Source: Dissophora ornata
Taxonomy: Eukaryota > Mortierellomycota > Mortierellomycetes > Mortierellales > Mortierellaceae
Assembly (NCBI GenBank): GCA_025201705.1
Contig: MU616632.1
Coordinates: 15,670-73,589, forward strand
DNA: 57,920 nt
Direction: 5' to 3'
Shown: piece after piece, positions 10,408 through 22,591 of the stretch
Numbering within the stretch: the stretch's first letter is position 1
Layout of the letters: every line of letters starts with the position of its first letter
Notes under the pieces: generated by a model
Databases searched by the model: none
What the model saw: only the letters and a program-made list of their open reading frames with translations
Told to the model about the DNA's origin: nothing
Translations under genes and position numbers: made by a program

Positions 10408-10809
10408 TATCAATTTGAAAGGGAGGAGACGACTATTTCTGACTGACACGAAAAAGATAGCCTGGTTTACGCGTGGTTAACTGACTATCTGTAACTAAGG
10501 TCAAATGGTCAAATGTAGTTAACGGTGAAATTAACTGCAGGCCAACTCCACCGGTTAAGTGGTCAGAGCGTTCCCCTTGCAACTCTGATCAGTGAGAACG
10601 GTTCAACCGGCGAATTTCACCAATGGTGAAGTTTTCAAGCTTGGCGGTTTGCCGCACCATCAAAATTAAGTCAACCATGGTTAAAAATACAATATTGATA
10701 AACACGACGCCGAGAACGGTGTGCCTAGCCATTTGAATGAGCGATACATGTAGTAGTCGTGGGTACTGCATGACTTCGTTTTCTTTATTACTCTTCTTTT
10801 TCATTCCAA
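10408..10809. other. Intergenic, several short palindromes, no gene
   Basis: No coding signal. Short palindromes such as ttcaccaatggtgaa (about 10617) and aaccatggtt (about 10674) occur, and a stretch at 10556-10612 resembles tRNA A-box and B-box sequences but cannot fold as a tRNA. This separates the duplicated region from the conserved POLD3 gene. Confidence 0.5.
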
Positions 10810-12797
10810 CTAGTTTTGTTTCTTGAAAAAGTTGAGTAGCGTCTGGTTGCCAGAGCCAGCTTTCTTTTTCGCTCCACCACTGACGACACCACCTTCGGCT
10901 TTTCCTTTTGCTGTTGATTCAGCCGCACGGACTGGTGTGGGCGCAGGGGCCTTGGGAGGCTCAACCTCGTCCTCCGAGAACGACTCCATCTCCACATAAT
11001 CCTCGGTCACTATAATTTTTCGAAGAACATGTATGCATTAGAACAGAGGGATTCATCAGTGTACAGTTCGAGTGTACGGCGTTTGCACCATCATAAATTC
11101 GAAAGGAGAAAAAAAATCTGAAAGGAAGAAACGAGTCTTACCCATGTAGCCACGTGCATTTCTGGATGTCCTGCGCTTTGTCACCGCCCGATGACCTCGT
11201 CTACGTCTTGGTGTCGACGTTGTCTCCGCAGCATGCACCGAAGGCGAGACTGGAGCCGAATTCTCCTTTGAGTTGTCCAACGTCTCCACATCAACCATAG
11301 GACTATCTTCATCCTCAACCTCAGCCGTTTGGGCATCGTCCATCAGCATCATATTCTCCAATGCCAATCGTTGTGCCTCCTTCTCCTTGTTCAGCGCTAT
11401 CCTCGCTTCCTTCGACATTGCCTCCACAGACTCTTCTTCTTCGTCATCACCATCCACAGCAACTCTCGGATGATCGTCTTCAACATTATCGTCGTCGTCT
11501 ACAGCGAGCAACCGCGCGGATCGCTGCCTCTTCTTGACTGAATTCCTATCCAAAGCAGACACCCCCGAAGCTCCGTGGCTGTTGTGTCCAATGACATCGC
11601 CTTGATCTTGATCCAATCTAGAACTCATGGCCAACCTTCGATCGCGCTCCTCTTCTGAATCAATCTCCTCATCTGAATCCTTCTCCTCCTCCTCCTCCGC
11701 AGGTTGAGCACTACGGTTGGTGTTAATGCTTGACGCCAAAGAATCAGCCTTGCGCTTAAAGTTCAAAGTCGAGGATTTGGCAGGTGCAGCAGCGGGAGTA
11801 GGTGTCGTCATTGGAGCAGTAGTAGTTGTAGCTTTAGGCGCTGCAGTTGCAGCTTTCCCGAAAAAGCTCATCATAGATGATTTTGCCGTAGGTTTCGTCT
11901 TGGCGTTACTAGCAGTGGATGTAGAAACCGACCCTGCCGGTGATGATATAGTCGAGGCAGTGGCTGGTGTTGGTACTGTAACTGGTTGCTTTGCCTGGGT
12001 TGTTACTTTGACTGCTGAAGATGAAGCAGAGCTGTGCCCTGAAGACGAGAGTCCTGTTGGACGGCTGTTGGATTTAGAGACAACGACGTCCCTATTGTGA
12101 ACAACTCTGAATATGTTGATGTCCTTTCCCTTTTGAAGCTGACTGGCGTCGTGGTTAGCAGCGGATAGGATGGTGACATCCTTGAGTGGCGATGGCTCCA
12201 GACTGTAAATATGATATCCAGTCACGGTCGAATCCTTCTTGGCTTCTATAGACACGGGGCAGTGGTCAGCAATGGGCGTCAATTGATCGGCGGGATATAC
12301 AGATGCATTTTTGAGGCAAGACTTTCGTACCGCGGAGATCTTCCTGGCTGACAAGAGAAATTACTTGGTTCCCAGTCTCTGGATCCTGGCGGGCAATGTA
12401 ATAAGTTCCGTGCACCTTTCCCTTGCCGACTGTTGACAAATATGATTCCATGAGCCTATTGGAGTTCACATCCGCAGAAGCTGCAGGTTAGAAATAGCGT
12501 TTGTAACACCCATGATTTTATATAGCAGTATTGATATCCTTACAGCTTTGCGGTGTTGACAGAGTAACCCATACTCCTGCTCAGCCAGCGGTAGGTGACC
12601 TAGTAATGGGTGAAATGGCAGGAGGTGTTCCTGGAATGCATTAGGTCGCGTCCCATTTGCCACCAATTTTTTGACACGCAAGATGCAAAGCAGCAAAGAG
12701 GAGGGAAAAGAAGAAGAGGATGACATACGTTCTTTTTCTCGTCCTCTACCGTGGCCGCGAGCAGCTCTATAGTTTGGTTTTCGATGTCAGTTGGCAT
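10810..12797 (-). CDS. POLD3: DNA polymerase delta subunit 3 (POLD3/Cdc27)
   Basis: Five exons (12729-12797, 12544-12599, 12331-12455, 11142-12245, 10810-11009) close in phase to 517 residues. The N-terminus (VTYRWLSRSMGYSVNTAK, then LLMESYL and GKVHGTYYIARQD) matches the winged-helix region of POLD3 that binds the small subunit. The middle is low-complexity and acidic, with the conserved motif SSMMSFFGKA near residue 205. The tail has GYMVTEDYVEMES, and the last residues, QTLLNFFKKQN, form a classical PCNA-interacting (PIP) box. In this family the protein is a non-catalytic nuclear subunit of replicative polymerase delta, also linked to translesion synthesis. An ATG at 12797 was chosen because it gives the right N-terminal length; the frame is open further upstream. 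Confidence 0.85.
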
Positions 12798-13065
12798 TGT
12801 TTGAAAAATATAGCGATGGAAGCGTGGATCCTCTGGATGAGATGTGAGGGTGCAACAAGGACGACGCGCGCAATTTGGCCAGTCGTATTTTTTGTTGTGG
12901 CCATTTTTAAATGAAGCGCAAAGAAAGTCACAGAGTCGCGTCCTGTACAGAGGCCCACGGAGGGGTTTGTCATTCGCTCCGAAAGGTGCTGCAACCTTCT
13001 CAGTCTTTGGAGGACAATGGATTCTCGAGAGCAGTTGGTGTTTATTTTGAAATTGGTCAGTACGC

Positions 13066-14491
13066 TTAAAAGGCCTGATACCCCGCACGCGCATTCTCGG
13101 GGCCGGCATTTGCTAGCGTGTCACGTACATCCGAATCTTCGTCCTCGTCCTCCGAAATGTTCTGCCCAACTTTATCTCGACGGTCATCCTTCGCAGCAGC
13201 AGAAGCAGCAGTAGCAGCGCCACCACCACCTACAGGAGGAGCAATTCCAGCAGGGGCCGGGCTGCTATATCCATTTCCATGGTGTGCACCGCCAAGTTCC
13301 ACATCATGACCGCTTGCTGCCCTGCTCGATTTGACAGAGGTTGAACGACTACTATTAGTCATGAAAGAACTTGACTGCTGCGAATTGCGATGGCGTCCAT
13401 GTTGTTGGTTTTGATGGCTGTGATGACGAGGGATACTGATCTCCTCAGCATCTCTCTCGTCGTCCATGGCATCGCCCAGGGACTGATATCCGCTAACGCC
13501 ACCACCATCGTATCCTAGCCATTACAAAAAGATCAAGAGAAAAAAGAAAGAAAGAAGAAGGCGTTGGTTCGATAAGAACAAAAAGGGCAACAAATAAGAA
13601 AACAACGCCGCGCTCGTGGTTGTCATTCCTTCTTCACGTGTAGCCGTCAAATTTTGGGCAGCGCTTTCTTGTAACTTTTTTTTAATGGTCAGAATGTTGC
13701 CAACGGACTTACTTCCTCCGCCAAGAGTAGAGAAGGGGTCGCCACGATACTTTAGAAGCTGCAGTGCCGAGATAATGGTGATCGGCTACATTTTTTTGTT
13801 AAGGAAGTTAGTTGAGAGATGTTAATAAAAAGGATCGAACATTGTAAGTCCCGTGTCTCCCTGCGTGCACTGACCTTGAACAGCAGCGAGGCGATGGTCA
13901 AGCTACATGGTCCGGAGGAAATTAAAAGAAGCGGTTTTTAGTCCATAACCTGTCTCTACTATCCCCGGAGAGACAACTTTCTTGTAACGCTTACCCTTCG
14001 CCAAAGCCAATTCCCGGCGACAACAAGCACCATACAATATCCAGCAACATGCTAAAAGCTGTGAAGCCCGCAAACTAGAAGGTAGCTGGTCAATGATGAA
14101 GGTCGCTTGGTAATAAGGAAATGATGTACATGGAGAGTGAAAATAATGCCCGGCAAATGTATATGTATATATTAACCTGCTGAAGTGGTTCCGCAGAGTC
14201 GTGGTGCTGGTAGGCGTAGAGCCCAAAGAAGAGCAAGGGGAGATTGTAGACAGGGACAGAGCGGATGGCTGCAAACAGACAGATTGTCTATGTGCGGTGT
14301 AGGAGAGGTGCAGTTAACCCTGCACGTTAGCTTTTGATGGACGAACGTGACAAAAGGACGAAGGACGCTATCCTTTTTTGCTCGCGCGGTTGAGAAGTTG
14401 CCGTGGGGCTTATTACCGTCTGAGCGACGATGAGCCGTTGTAGGTCCAGCTGGGTGGCAAACTCAATGAGCTGCGGAAGAAGGTCGGCCAT
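13066..14491 (-). CDS. AGTRAP-like small multi-pass membrane protein
   Basis: Six exons (14417-14491, 14177-14287, 13995-14074, 13875-13902, 13713-13785, 13066-13514) join in phase to 271 residues; exon 4 is only 28 nt. Residues ~1-135 are hydrophobic with about four membrane segments, including LIVAQTTICLFAAI, NLPLLFFGLYAYQHH, FSMLLDIVWCLLSPG and LTIASLLFKPITIISALQLL. The pattern ..LDIV......FG.G..I.SLL.KP... resembles the angiotensin II receptor-associated protein family (AGTRAP), known in animals as ER/Golgi/vesicle proteins that modulate receptor trafficking. The rest is Ser/Ala/Gly-rich and His/Gln-rich, ending AGYQAF, probably a cytosolic tail. The family call is from motif resemblance; the fungal function is unknown. 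It lies 268 bp upstream of the POLD3 start on the same strand. Confidence 0.6.
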
Positions 14492-15907
14492 AGCGTGTCG
14501 GTGATCGAACAGGATTGATGTGATGGAATGAAAAGGAATGGGAGGACGTGAAAGAAGACTAAGGGAGGAACGGAATGGGCGTCAAGGCGGACGCCATCTT
14601 GCCTAGGCCTGGGTGACTTGCGAGCCGTGCACACTTGCACCAAGAGGACACGCGCAATCCCACCGCGTGCGTGTCCGCACATAAACGCGCACATGAATTG
14701 CAGCACGCGTCCGTTCCATGCCACTCCCGTGCTGCCCATACTACCGGCCCCCGCTCCTCGTGCGCACCAATGCTGACTCGACGACAGGGATCGCTCATTT
14801 CTACCTGTTCGGGAACGGAACAAAGAGAGTAAATAGACAATGTCTACGTCCCATCTCGCCATGAAATCAATACAAGTCTGAAGTCATATCGCTGTGCAAG
14901 CTGGCATAGGAGTTGTGGGAGTGGCGCGATTTATTGCCACTCACTGGGTGTGATATAGTAATGTCCTGGGGCATGGCGCCGACGTTGTGCAACGCCACAG
15001 CTGCGGGAACAACTGGTCAAGATGTATGGCATGAGGGCATGAGGGAAGAGGCGAAGGCGAGAAGCAGGCAAAAAGAGCCCATCTCAAGTTCTCAAGTAAC
15101 ACAACCGTGCGTGAGTGAACAGGCAGAGTGATGACGGGAACGTCTCTCTTCCCAGCTTTCCCCCCAACTCGATTCTTTTCGAGTTGTCGTTTGTCCTTCA
15201 CATCTTTCCTCTCCATTTTTCTACCCTCTCTCTCTATCTTCTCTCTGCCTCTCACGCCTAATTGCTTGACCTGATAAATCCAAACTCAACTGTCACACAT
15301 TGGTAACAAGCAGCACTGTTTGTCTGTTTCTCTCCGTGCCGGGACCGATAGATACGCTCCAGCCAAAGACGCTAGTAGAATAGCTAGGTCACAGTTCATG
15401 ATGACCAGCAAGACAACAATGCCAGCGCCGTAGATACTGATCCATTGTGCCTCCTGACAACAACCATCGCTGCTAGAGTGACGAAGCAAGAGAACAATAC
15501 TCTGACCCGTTTCTGTACCAACGGTCCTGAACAACAAGAGAACGCATGCGTGCCTGAGGTAAGTTTCCAATTCTTGACCCTTGATAGCGTTAATAATGGA
15601 TAACGGTTTATAAGCAAAGCAGCATAACCATGAAACCTTTTTGCTTAAAGACGGACAGAGCCGGGACGACCACAATTTCTTATTCCCTTTGCATCCTTTA
15701 TTGGTTCTCTGTTGTATGTATTGCAGCCGTGTACATCAACGGTAAGTGGTGTCGCTGGCTACTACAGCATATCCAGTGTCGAGGACAGAGTCGCTAACAT
15801 CTTGTCACTGCATGTGTTTCAAGACAGCTAGAAACAGGATACAAAGAAGCAAACCATCAAAAGGAAAAAAACAACAACAATAATCGAGTGGCCGATCAGA
15901 AATCGAT
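14492..15907. other. Divergent intergenic region, no gene seen
   Basis: This 1.4 kb separates the AGTRAP-like gene (minus) and the NACHT-WD40 gene (plus) and must carry both promoters. It has a CG-rich, CpG-dense patch at about 14640-14770 and a pyrimidine-rich tract at about 15180-15255. ORFs here look like chance frames. An untranslated leader exon for either gene cannot be excluded. Confidence 0.5.
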
Positions 15908-18900
15908 ATGCTCAGCAACCCACTCTCTCCGTGGAGAAGCGTTCTCACGCCACAGGGGGCTCTGGATTTGGCTAACGCCCATCTGGAGAATGCACGCAGA
16001 GCGAAGATTTACGAAAAGGCTCTGCCGTTTTGCAAGGATGCAGAAACCGCCATCTCTCGCATAAGAAGATCTGTGAAAAAGGATCTTATGTTATCCTCGC
16101 ACACTGAAGATCAAACTCTGCGCAATAAGATTGCCGGCATCTATTTCGAAATTGGCGAACTCATGGGTAGTTTGGGGTATCACTCCAAGGCAAAGATAAG
16201 ATACCAGAAAGCAGAAGACTGGGGGTAAGTAGGTGACAATAGTTTGTTTTGGGATCCAAAGTGTGAAGCAGAGCTCTTTATCTAACTCTACTACGATCCT
16301 ATATAATCAATACGTTACAGAGGGTATATCAAGTCACCAAGTCAATCATCCACTCATTCCCGGAACGTTGCATCGCCTCCCGCTCCAGATCCGGCAGCAA
16401 ATCTAGATGGGAATCTTTCTGTCATTCACCTATTATCCTATCCCCTCCCGCCTCCGATCCAGGACAATCCCAGTAGCGACATCGCACCAACCCCTTCACA
16501 TGTCTTTGAAAGGGACATGCATCAACCTCCTGACATAAACGAATTGCCGAGAGTACAAGAGCGCCTCTCGAGTGTAACCCAGCTCGTTCACAGTCTTGAC
16601 CTTTTACGATCATCCCAATCGCCTGAGGAATCCCTCGACCAGTCCGAACGCACCTGGTTAAAAGAAATTGAACAAGATACAGAAGAACAGGAAAGGTTGA
16701 AGGAGTTGGCGACCAACCTGATCAGAGAATTCGCACACGAGGAACTCAAAGGCGCGAGGGCTGTCGCTGAAGTCACGAGCATTGTCCCGGTTCTTGAGGG
16801 AGACGATCTCCAACAATTACTCAAATTGTTGTTCCATGGAATCGAACAATCTAAACTCCTGGATCCTAATCTACTCAAAGGGTTGGCACAACTGGTCCAA
16901 AGCGCTAGTCCGGGCTACCTCAATGCCGACAACTTGGTCAAGATACTAGAGCTCACTAGTGAGCGCTTACAAGACACTCACCTCCAATCTCCAGATTACA
17001 TCAACCAGTTGACAATAGCGGTGTCGCATGTCTTGGATGCCATGGCTGACAGCGATGTCAAAGGCCTAAACCGTGAAGAGCTCCATGCACCTCTCGCTAC
17101 ATATTTGAAGGGAATGGCATCCAACACTGACCCATACTTGATCTATCAAGCCGCTTACGCCTCTCAAGCATTGCTGTACGTCCCAGACGATGAAACACCG
17201 TTGAAAGCGACATTGCGGCGATCAGGAAAAGTAGTCAAAGGCGTTTCAGGGCTTGTCAGTGCCGTGAAGGGCCTGGATCTCAATAAGTTCGTGGAAGGCT
17301 TGATTCATATTCATGAAGGACTGGATGGAACATCGGAGGTCTTCACATTGGTCAAAAACGCATATGATGATGTGAGTAGCTTGGCCAAGAGCGGGAAGCA
17401 ACTTTGGGACTGTCTCAACGAGGGTCTCAGCTTTAGTCGAAAACGTGCGTGGTATCCAGCATTGCGCGGTGCAGATGTCCTGCTTCGAAATGGCCAGCTC
17501 ATCGAGTTCGAGAGGCTCGTCCGTGAAGCGCCATGCAGACGAGATCCAGCGTTTCAGTGGGGAATATGCCAACGGCTAGGGGAGATGGCCGCAAATCCAG
17601 AGTGTGATGACGAGTCTCGTAAAAGCGCTGTTGCGTTTCTAGGAGAGATGTATCAAAATGATACAGTGTGGGGCCAGCAAGCCAACATTAAGAAATTGAT
17701 CATCAGTATTCTTTTGCAACTGGCTGATCAACCTGGAAGTACGGTGCAAGGTAAGAGGACGGGATGGTTAAGTGAGAAGCGGTGATGTTATCGATGACCA
17801 CAGACAACATTGCAAAAATCATTGCAAGTATCCTAGTACTGAAGTACTAACTAGATCAACTTATCGACATGCTGTAGCTGCTGAAATCCTACTACAGGAT
17901 CTTGAAAAGGATGGAGATGCCAAGAAACAAGCGCTTTATCGAGCTTGCCAAGACGAGAAACCGCGTTCACATCCATTGAAGACCACTTCAGCTCCGCCGC
18001 TGTCGTCGTCGTCACTGCTTGATCGCATTCAGAACAAGGTTGATGTTGAAGGCAGTCTGAGTGAGCTTAAAAGGCGTCGGCTAGATGTGAGGGTCGAAGC
18101 CGTGTATATTTCTCCGCAGGCCAAGGCTAACCGAAAAGCTCGCGCCGACCATCTATTCCCTTTGATGGATAAGGTCAGGGAGTTTCTTGGTAGTGAGCGA
18201 AAAGTGTTTCTGCTGCTAGGCGATTCTGGTGCTGGAAAATCTACATTTAATCTGGAACTCGAACATGATTTGTGGGTCAACTACAAGAAAAAGGATGGCG
18301 TGATCCCTTTATTCATCACCTTGGCAGCAATTCAAAACCCTGAGAACAATCTGATACCTAAACAACTAAAGATCGAAGGGTTCACCGACAGACAAATCCA
18401 AGAGTTGAAGAAATACCGCGAGTTCATTTTAATTTGTGATGGGTATGATGAGAGTCGGCAGATGCACAACCTGTACATGAAAAACCGGCTGAATCAATCC
18501 GGACAATGGCGCTCTCAAATGGTGATCGGTTGCCGCAGTGAATACCTTGACTCTGACTATCGGGACCTCTTCCAGCCATTGGATCGTAACCGCCGAGGAG
18601 AGTCGCCCCTATTTCAAGAGGCAGCCATTGCGCCATTCTCCAAGGAACAAATTGAGGACTACGTCAAGCAATTTGTGTCAATGAAACATCGGCCATGGAA
18701 GGTCGAGGACTACTTGGGGGCGTTTAATCGGATCCACGGCCTGAAAGACTTGGTGACGAATCCATTTCTATTGACTCTGTCCCTTGATGTATTACCGCAA
18801 ATGGTGGATCCAGCACAAAATCTTTCGGCGGCTCGTGTGACGATGGTGGCACTGTATGACGAATTCGTGAAGGGATGGCTGGAACGTGGCAAAACACGAC

Positions 18901-21785
18901 TTTTCGAGAGTGGGAGCGCCCAAGACAGGAAAGAGTTTGGCAGCTTGTCTGGCGAAGGCTTTATACAGCAAGGCATTACGTATTTGAAAAACTTGGCTAC
19001 GGCTGTCTATGAGAAACAGGCGGGTAGATCAGTAATCGAATACTCGTCCAATCAGGACCGAGGGACATGGAAGGATGAGTTCTTCAGCCAAGAAAGCATG
19101 ACACATCTTTTGCGCGAGGCCTGTCCTCTGACGCGCATTGGCAACCACTACCGTTTTCTCCATCAGTCACTCCTTGAGTACTCTCTGGCGCGCGCAGTGT
19201 TTGAACCGCACAGCGAAGGAAATGATGAAACGGGCCCAACAACAATGGTGTCACGCCGACGACTGAGCGTCAGCTCGGCTTGCAGCTTTGAGAGCGTGGA
19301 GGATTTGAAGGAAGTAGTCAACAGCCTTGAAACCCCGATACTTGACTCGCCATTGGGTCGGAAGAATTTTGTTGGCGAGTCATCAATTCTGCGATTCTTA
19401 GTAGAACGTGTTCAACAAGAGAGTCTTTTCAAGAAACAGCTGCTGGCAGTCATTGAGCGATCGAAAACAGAAAAGACGGATGCTTCTGAGGAAAGCAAGG
19501 CAGCACGCAATGCGGTGCGCAAGGCGGCAGCCAATGCAATCACGATATTGGTCAGAGCAGGAGTGCAATTCAATGGAGTAGACTTGCGAGGCATCCAGAT
19601 CCCAGGAGCAGATCTGAGTCACGGTGTATTCGAACATGCAAATTTACAAGGCGCAGATGCGAGGAAGGCTATTCTTCGCAGTGTGTCTCTTCGCGGTGCT
19701 AATCTGAGCGAGGCGCAAATGAAAGAAGTGCAGTTTGGTGAGTTGCCATCACTTAAAGAAGAGAGCAAGTTGCTCTCCTGTACATATTCGCCAAATGGAA
19801 GCACATTCGCCGTCGGTCTGGACAGTGGCAACATAAGCATCTATACTACGAAGGAATGGGAAAAGGAGAACACCTTGATCGGCCATAGCAAGCAGGTTTC
19901 GATTGTTGTATATTCGCCAAAAAGTGATCGGATTGCGTCTGGCAGTGGAGACAACACAGTGCGACTATGGGATGTTGAGACTGGAGGCTGCCTTCACACC
20001 TTGAGCGGCCATAGCGGTCTAGTCTGCAGCATCGTGTATTCGCCAGACGGTGATCAGATTGTGTCTGCCAGTAGAGACAAGACAATACGACTATGGGATG
20101 TCAAGTCTGGATGTTGCAGTCACACTTTGAGCGGCCATGAACACTGGGTTTCAAGTGTTGCATATTCACCAAATGGTGGTCAGATTGTGTCTGGTGGTTG
20201 GGACAAGACGGTGCGGTTGTGGGACACTGAAACCGGAGTTTGCTGCAAAACCTTGAGCGGCCATAACCAGAGTGTCTCCAGCGTTTTGTATTCACCAGAT
20301 GGCGATCAGATTGCATCTGGAAGTTGGGACGCGACAGTGAGATTATGGGATGTTGGCACCGGAGATTGCCTCCAAGAGTTGACCGGCCACACCGAGAGTG
20401 TCTGGAGCATCTTATATTCTCCGAAAGGTGATCAGATTGCGTCAGGGAGTAGGGATACGACAGTGCGACTGTGGGATGTTGGAACCGGAGAATGCCGCCA
20501 CATACTGAGCGGCCATAGTGAGAGTATTTCCAGCATTGTGTATTCGCCAGAAGGCGATCAGATTGTGTCAGGGAGTAGGGACTCGACAGTGCGGGTCTGG
20601 GATGTTGCAACAGGAGATTGTCGACGCACCTTGAGCGGCCACACCGATGGTGTTTCGAGCGTTGCGTATTCGAAAGGATGTCCGATTGCGTCCGGTAGTT
20701 CAGACAACACTGCGCGACTGTGGGATGTTGAGACAGTTCCCACCCACTATATACCAACCACCCATAGCCACCGAGTATCGAGTGTCGCATTTTCGCCGAG
20801 TGGCGGTCAGTTTGCGTCAGGCAGTTATGACAATACGGTGCGGTTGTGGGATGTTGAAACAGGAGACTGTCGCCATATCTTAAGCGGCCACAGCAGACCT
20901 GCTTACAGCGTCGCGTATTCACCAAATGGCAATCGGATTGCGTCGGCCAGTGGTGACACAACAGTGCGACTATGGGACGTTGAAACAGGAGATTGCCTGA
21001 ACATTTTGAAAGGCCATGGTGAGGGTATATGGATAGTCGCATATTCTCCGAGAAGCGATCAGATTGCGTCTGGAAGTTGGGACAAGACGGTACGACTGTG
21101 GGATGTTGCAACAGGAAATTGTCTCCACGTCTTGAGCGGCCACAGTATGAGTGTTTGGGGCGTCGCGTATTCTCCTAAAGGTGATTATATTGCGTCAGGC
21201 AGTGACGACAAGACAGTGCGGATATGGGATGTTGAAACAGGAGATTGTCACCGCACCTTAAACGGACACACCGAACGGGTCTCGAGCGTCGCCTATTCGC
21301 CAGAGGGAGATAAAATTGTATCCGGAAGCTATGACAAGACACTGCGGCTGTGGGACGTTAACACCGGAGATTGTTGTCACACGTTGGACGGCCATGACAA
21401 AGAAATTTGTTGTGTCGTGTATTCGCCAAAAGGCAATCAGATTGCGTCTGGCAGTGACGACCATACGGTACGGCTCTGGGATGTTGAATCGGGTCAGTGT
21501 CGAACGGTAATTCAAAATCACGCCTGGGTCGACGGCATCGCCTGGAAAGTAACTTCCAACGACAATTGTTTGGCAACTGGGTGTCAGGATGGAGTGATTC
21601 GGCTGTGGCGGGTGACTGAAGAGGATAACGAATACCGCGCCTTGTTGCGTTGGAGATCTCCATCAGCCGAGCTTACTTTGACGGATACATCTATTCAAGA
21701 AGTGCAAGATCTAAGTTGGTTGAACAAACAGCTGCTAAGGCAGCGCGGCGCATTAGTTGAAACTACTTTTCCTGTCAGCGCCTAG
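15908..21785 (+). CDS. NACHT-pentapeptide-WD40 STAND (NLR-like) protein
   Basis: Four exons (15908-16224, 16321-17750, 17804-17827, 17878-21785) close in phase to 1892 residues. Residues 1-110 look TPR/MIT-like (ALDLANAHLENARRAKIYEK). About 110-690 is a helical region with possible ARM/HEAT character. A NACHT NTPase follows, with Walker A GDSGAGKST (~705-713) and Walker B FILICDGYDES (~772). At ~1150-1211 are pentapeptide-type repeats (VDLRGIQIPGADLSH, ANLQGADARK, GANLSEAQ). At ~1220-1843 are 15 WD40 repeats, mostly ~42 residues with core RLWDVETGDC. STAND ATPases are signal switches in which repeats sense a ligand and NACHT oligomerises. Fungal NACHT-WD40 proteins (HET-E/D type) act in non-self recognition; that role here is inferred. 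The N-terminal effector module is not recognised. The 50-bp intron has a perfect tactaac branch site. Confidence 0.85.
19860..21515 (+). repeat. Array of ~126-bp WD40-coding repeats
   Basis: About 13 consecutive units of ~126 bp encode WD40 blades. Each carries a near-invariant stretch for SGS.DxTVRLWDVETGDC and YSPxGDQIASG. Some blades differ at only a few residues, mostly at the positions after GH, before YSP, and around SGS.D. One unit near 20640-20755 is shortened and irregular (SKGCPIASGSSDNTARLWDV..VPTHYIPT). The similarity implies recent duplication or conversion. The first and last blades are divergent. Confidence 0.85.
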
Positions 21786-22591
21786 GAGGTGGAAGCTAGA
21801 CAGAATGGCAATTGACCGTCTAAATTAAAGCCGCCATGGCGCTACAGGACACTTCCGCTGTATATGTATCTCCAACTTGAGATATCGTCAAAATAATAAG
21901 GCAGAACCTGCTCTAATCCCAAGAAAGATTCTTGCGCTCAAACCCTTTTTTTCCTATCCACTCTTCCGCATTGTGTATTGTTTGCTCTTGATAGAAGGAC
22001 TCGTCTGCGTCGTTTTTAAGAATACTGAGACAAATCGACAGAGAAGGCTTGCGGATGTCTCTCAGAAATAGAGCGGTCGAATGACCTCGAGTCATTGGAG
22101 GAGCAAAGGTCGTCACTGAGAAAGGAATCCCGGCGCGTCTATTTTACACAACGTCGTATTTGTCAGTGGCCGCAGTTGTCGATGTCATCAGGGATATTCA
22201 ATATTTGCGCTAGAATCACATCGGTCGCCGGAACAACAACACCATGACATAGAGCAGAATACGTCAAGGATGTTTGAAGCCATACTCATGCCACATACGT
22301 CCGATTCAGAAGACGGATGGTTCTTCCCTGACCTATGATACTCATGACAACTGTCATAGTGTGAGGTGTCTGCGCAACTGGCGACTGCGCTCTGGGAAAC
22401 CCTTCCTCTCTCCTTCGGAGCAGCACGCAGACCGCGACATGTTTCGAAACGCGCATACACAAATTTCCTTATTCAGCACTTGCATGTCTGTTTTTTTTAT
22501 ACACTCGTTGTCCGTTGAACACAGCGGATCCTCTTTGCTCTCTGCACGGAATCCCCCCTTTGTCATTACATTCCTCCTCCCCTTCCCCGAA
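21786..22591. other. Intergenic, no gene seen
   Basis: Tandem-orientation spacer between the NACHT-WD40 stop and the next plus-strand gene. The right half carries that gene's promoter, and a C/T-rich stretch precedes its ATG (22553-22588). The frame of the next gene stays open back to 22274 but has no convincing coding quality there. Confidence 0.55.

Noticed and set aside
10556..10612. tRNA-like or tRNA-derived SINE sequence (ttaagtggtcagagcg ... ggttcaaccg, TGC in a 7-base loop)
   Set aside because: The A-box and B-box words are present but the anticodon and acceptor stems do not pair, and no SINE tail or repeats were seen. Not called as tRNA.
14704..14709. ACGCGT (MCB-like) upstream of the AGTRAP-like gene
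   Set aside because: Single hexamer in a CpG-rich patch; the same hexamer occurs elsewhere in the window, so no regulatory call.
20101..21111. 336-residue minus-strand ORF across the WD40 array
   Set aside because: Antisense frame of a highly repetitive coding array; periodic CSCxRSR-type peptides are an artefact of the repeats.
22188..22460. Minus-strand ORFs in the spacer before the hydrolase-fold gene
   Set aside because: No conserved motif, no compatible splice signals, and composition like the spacer.
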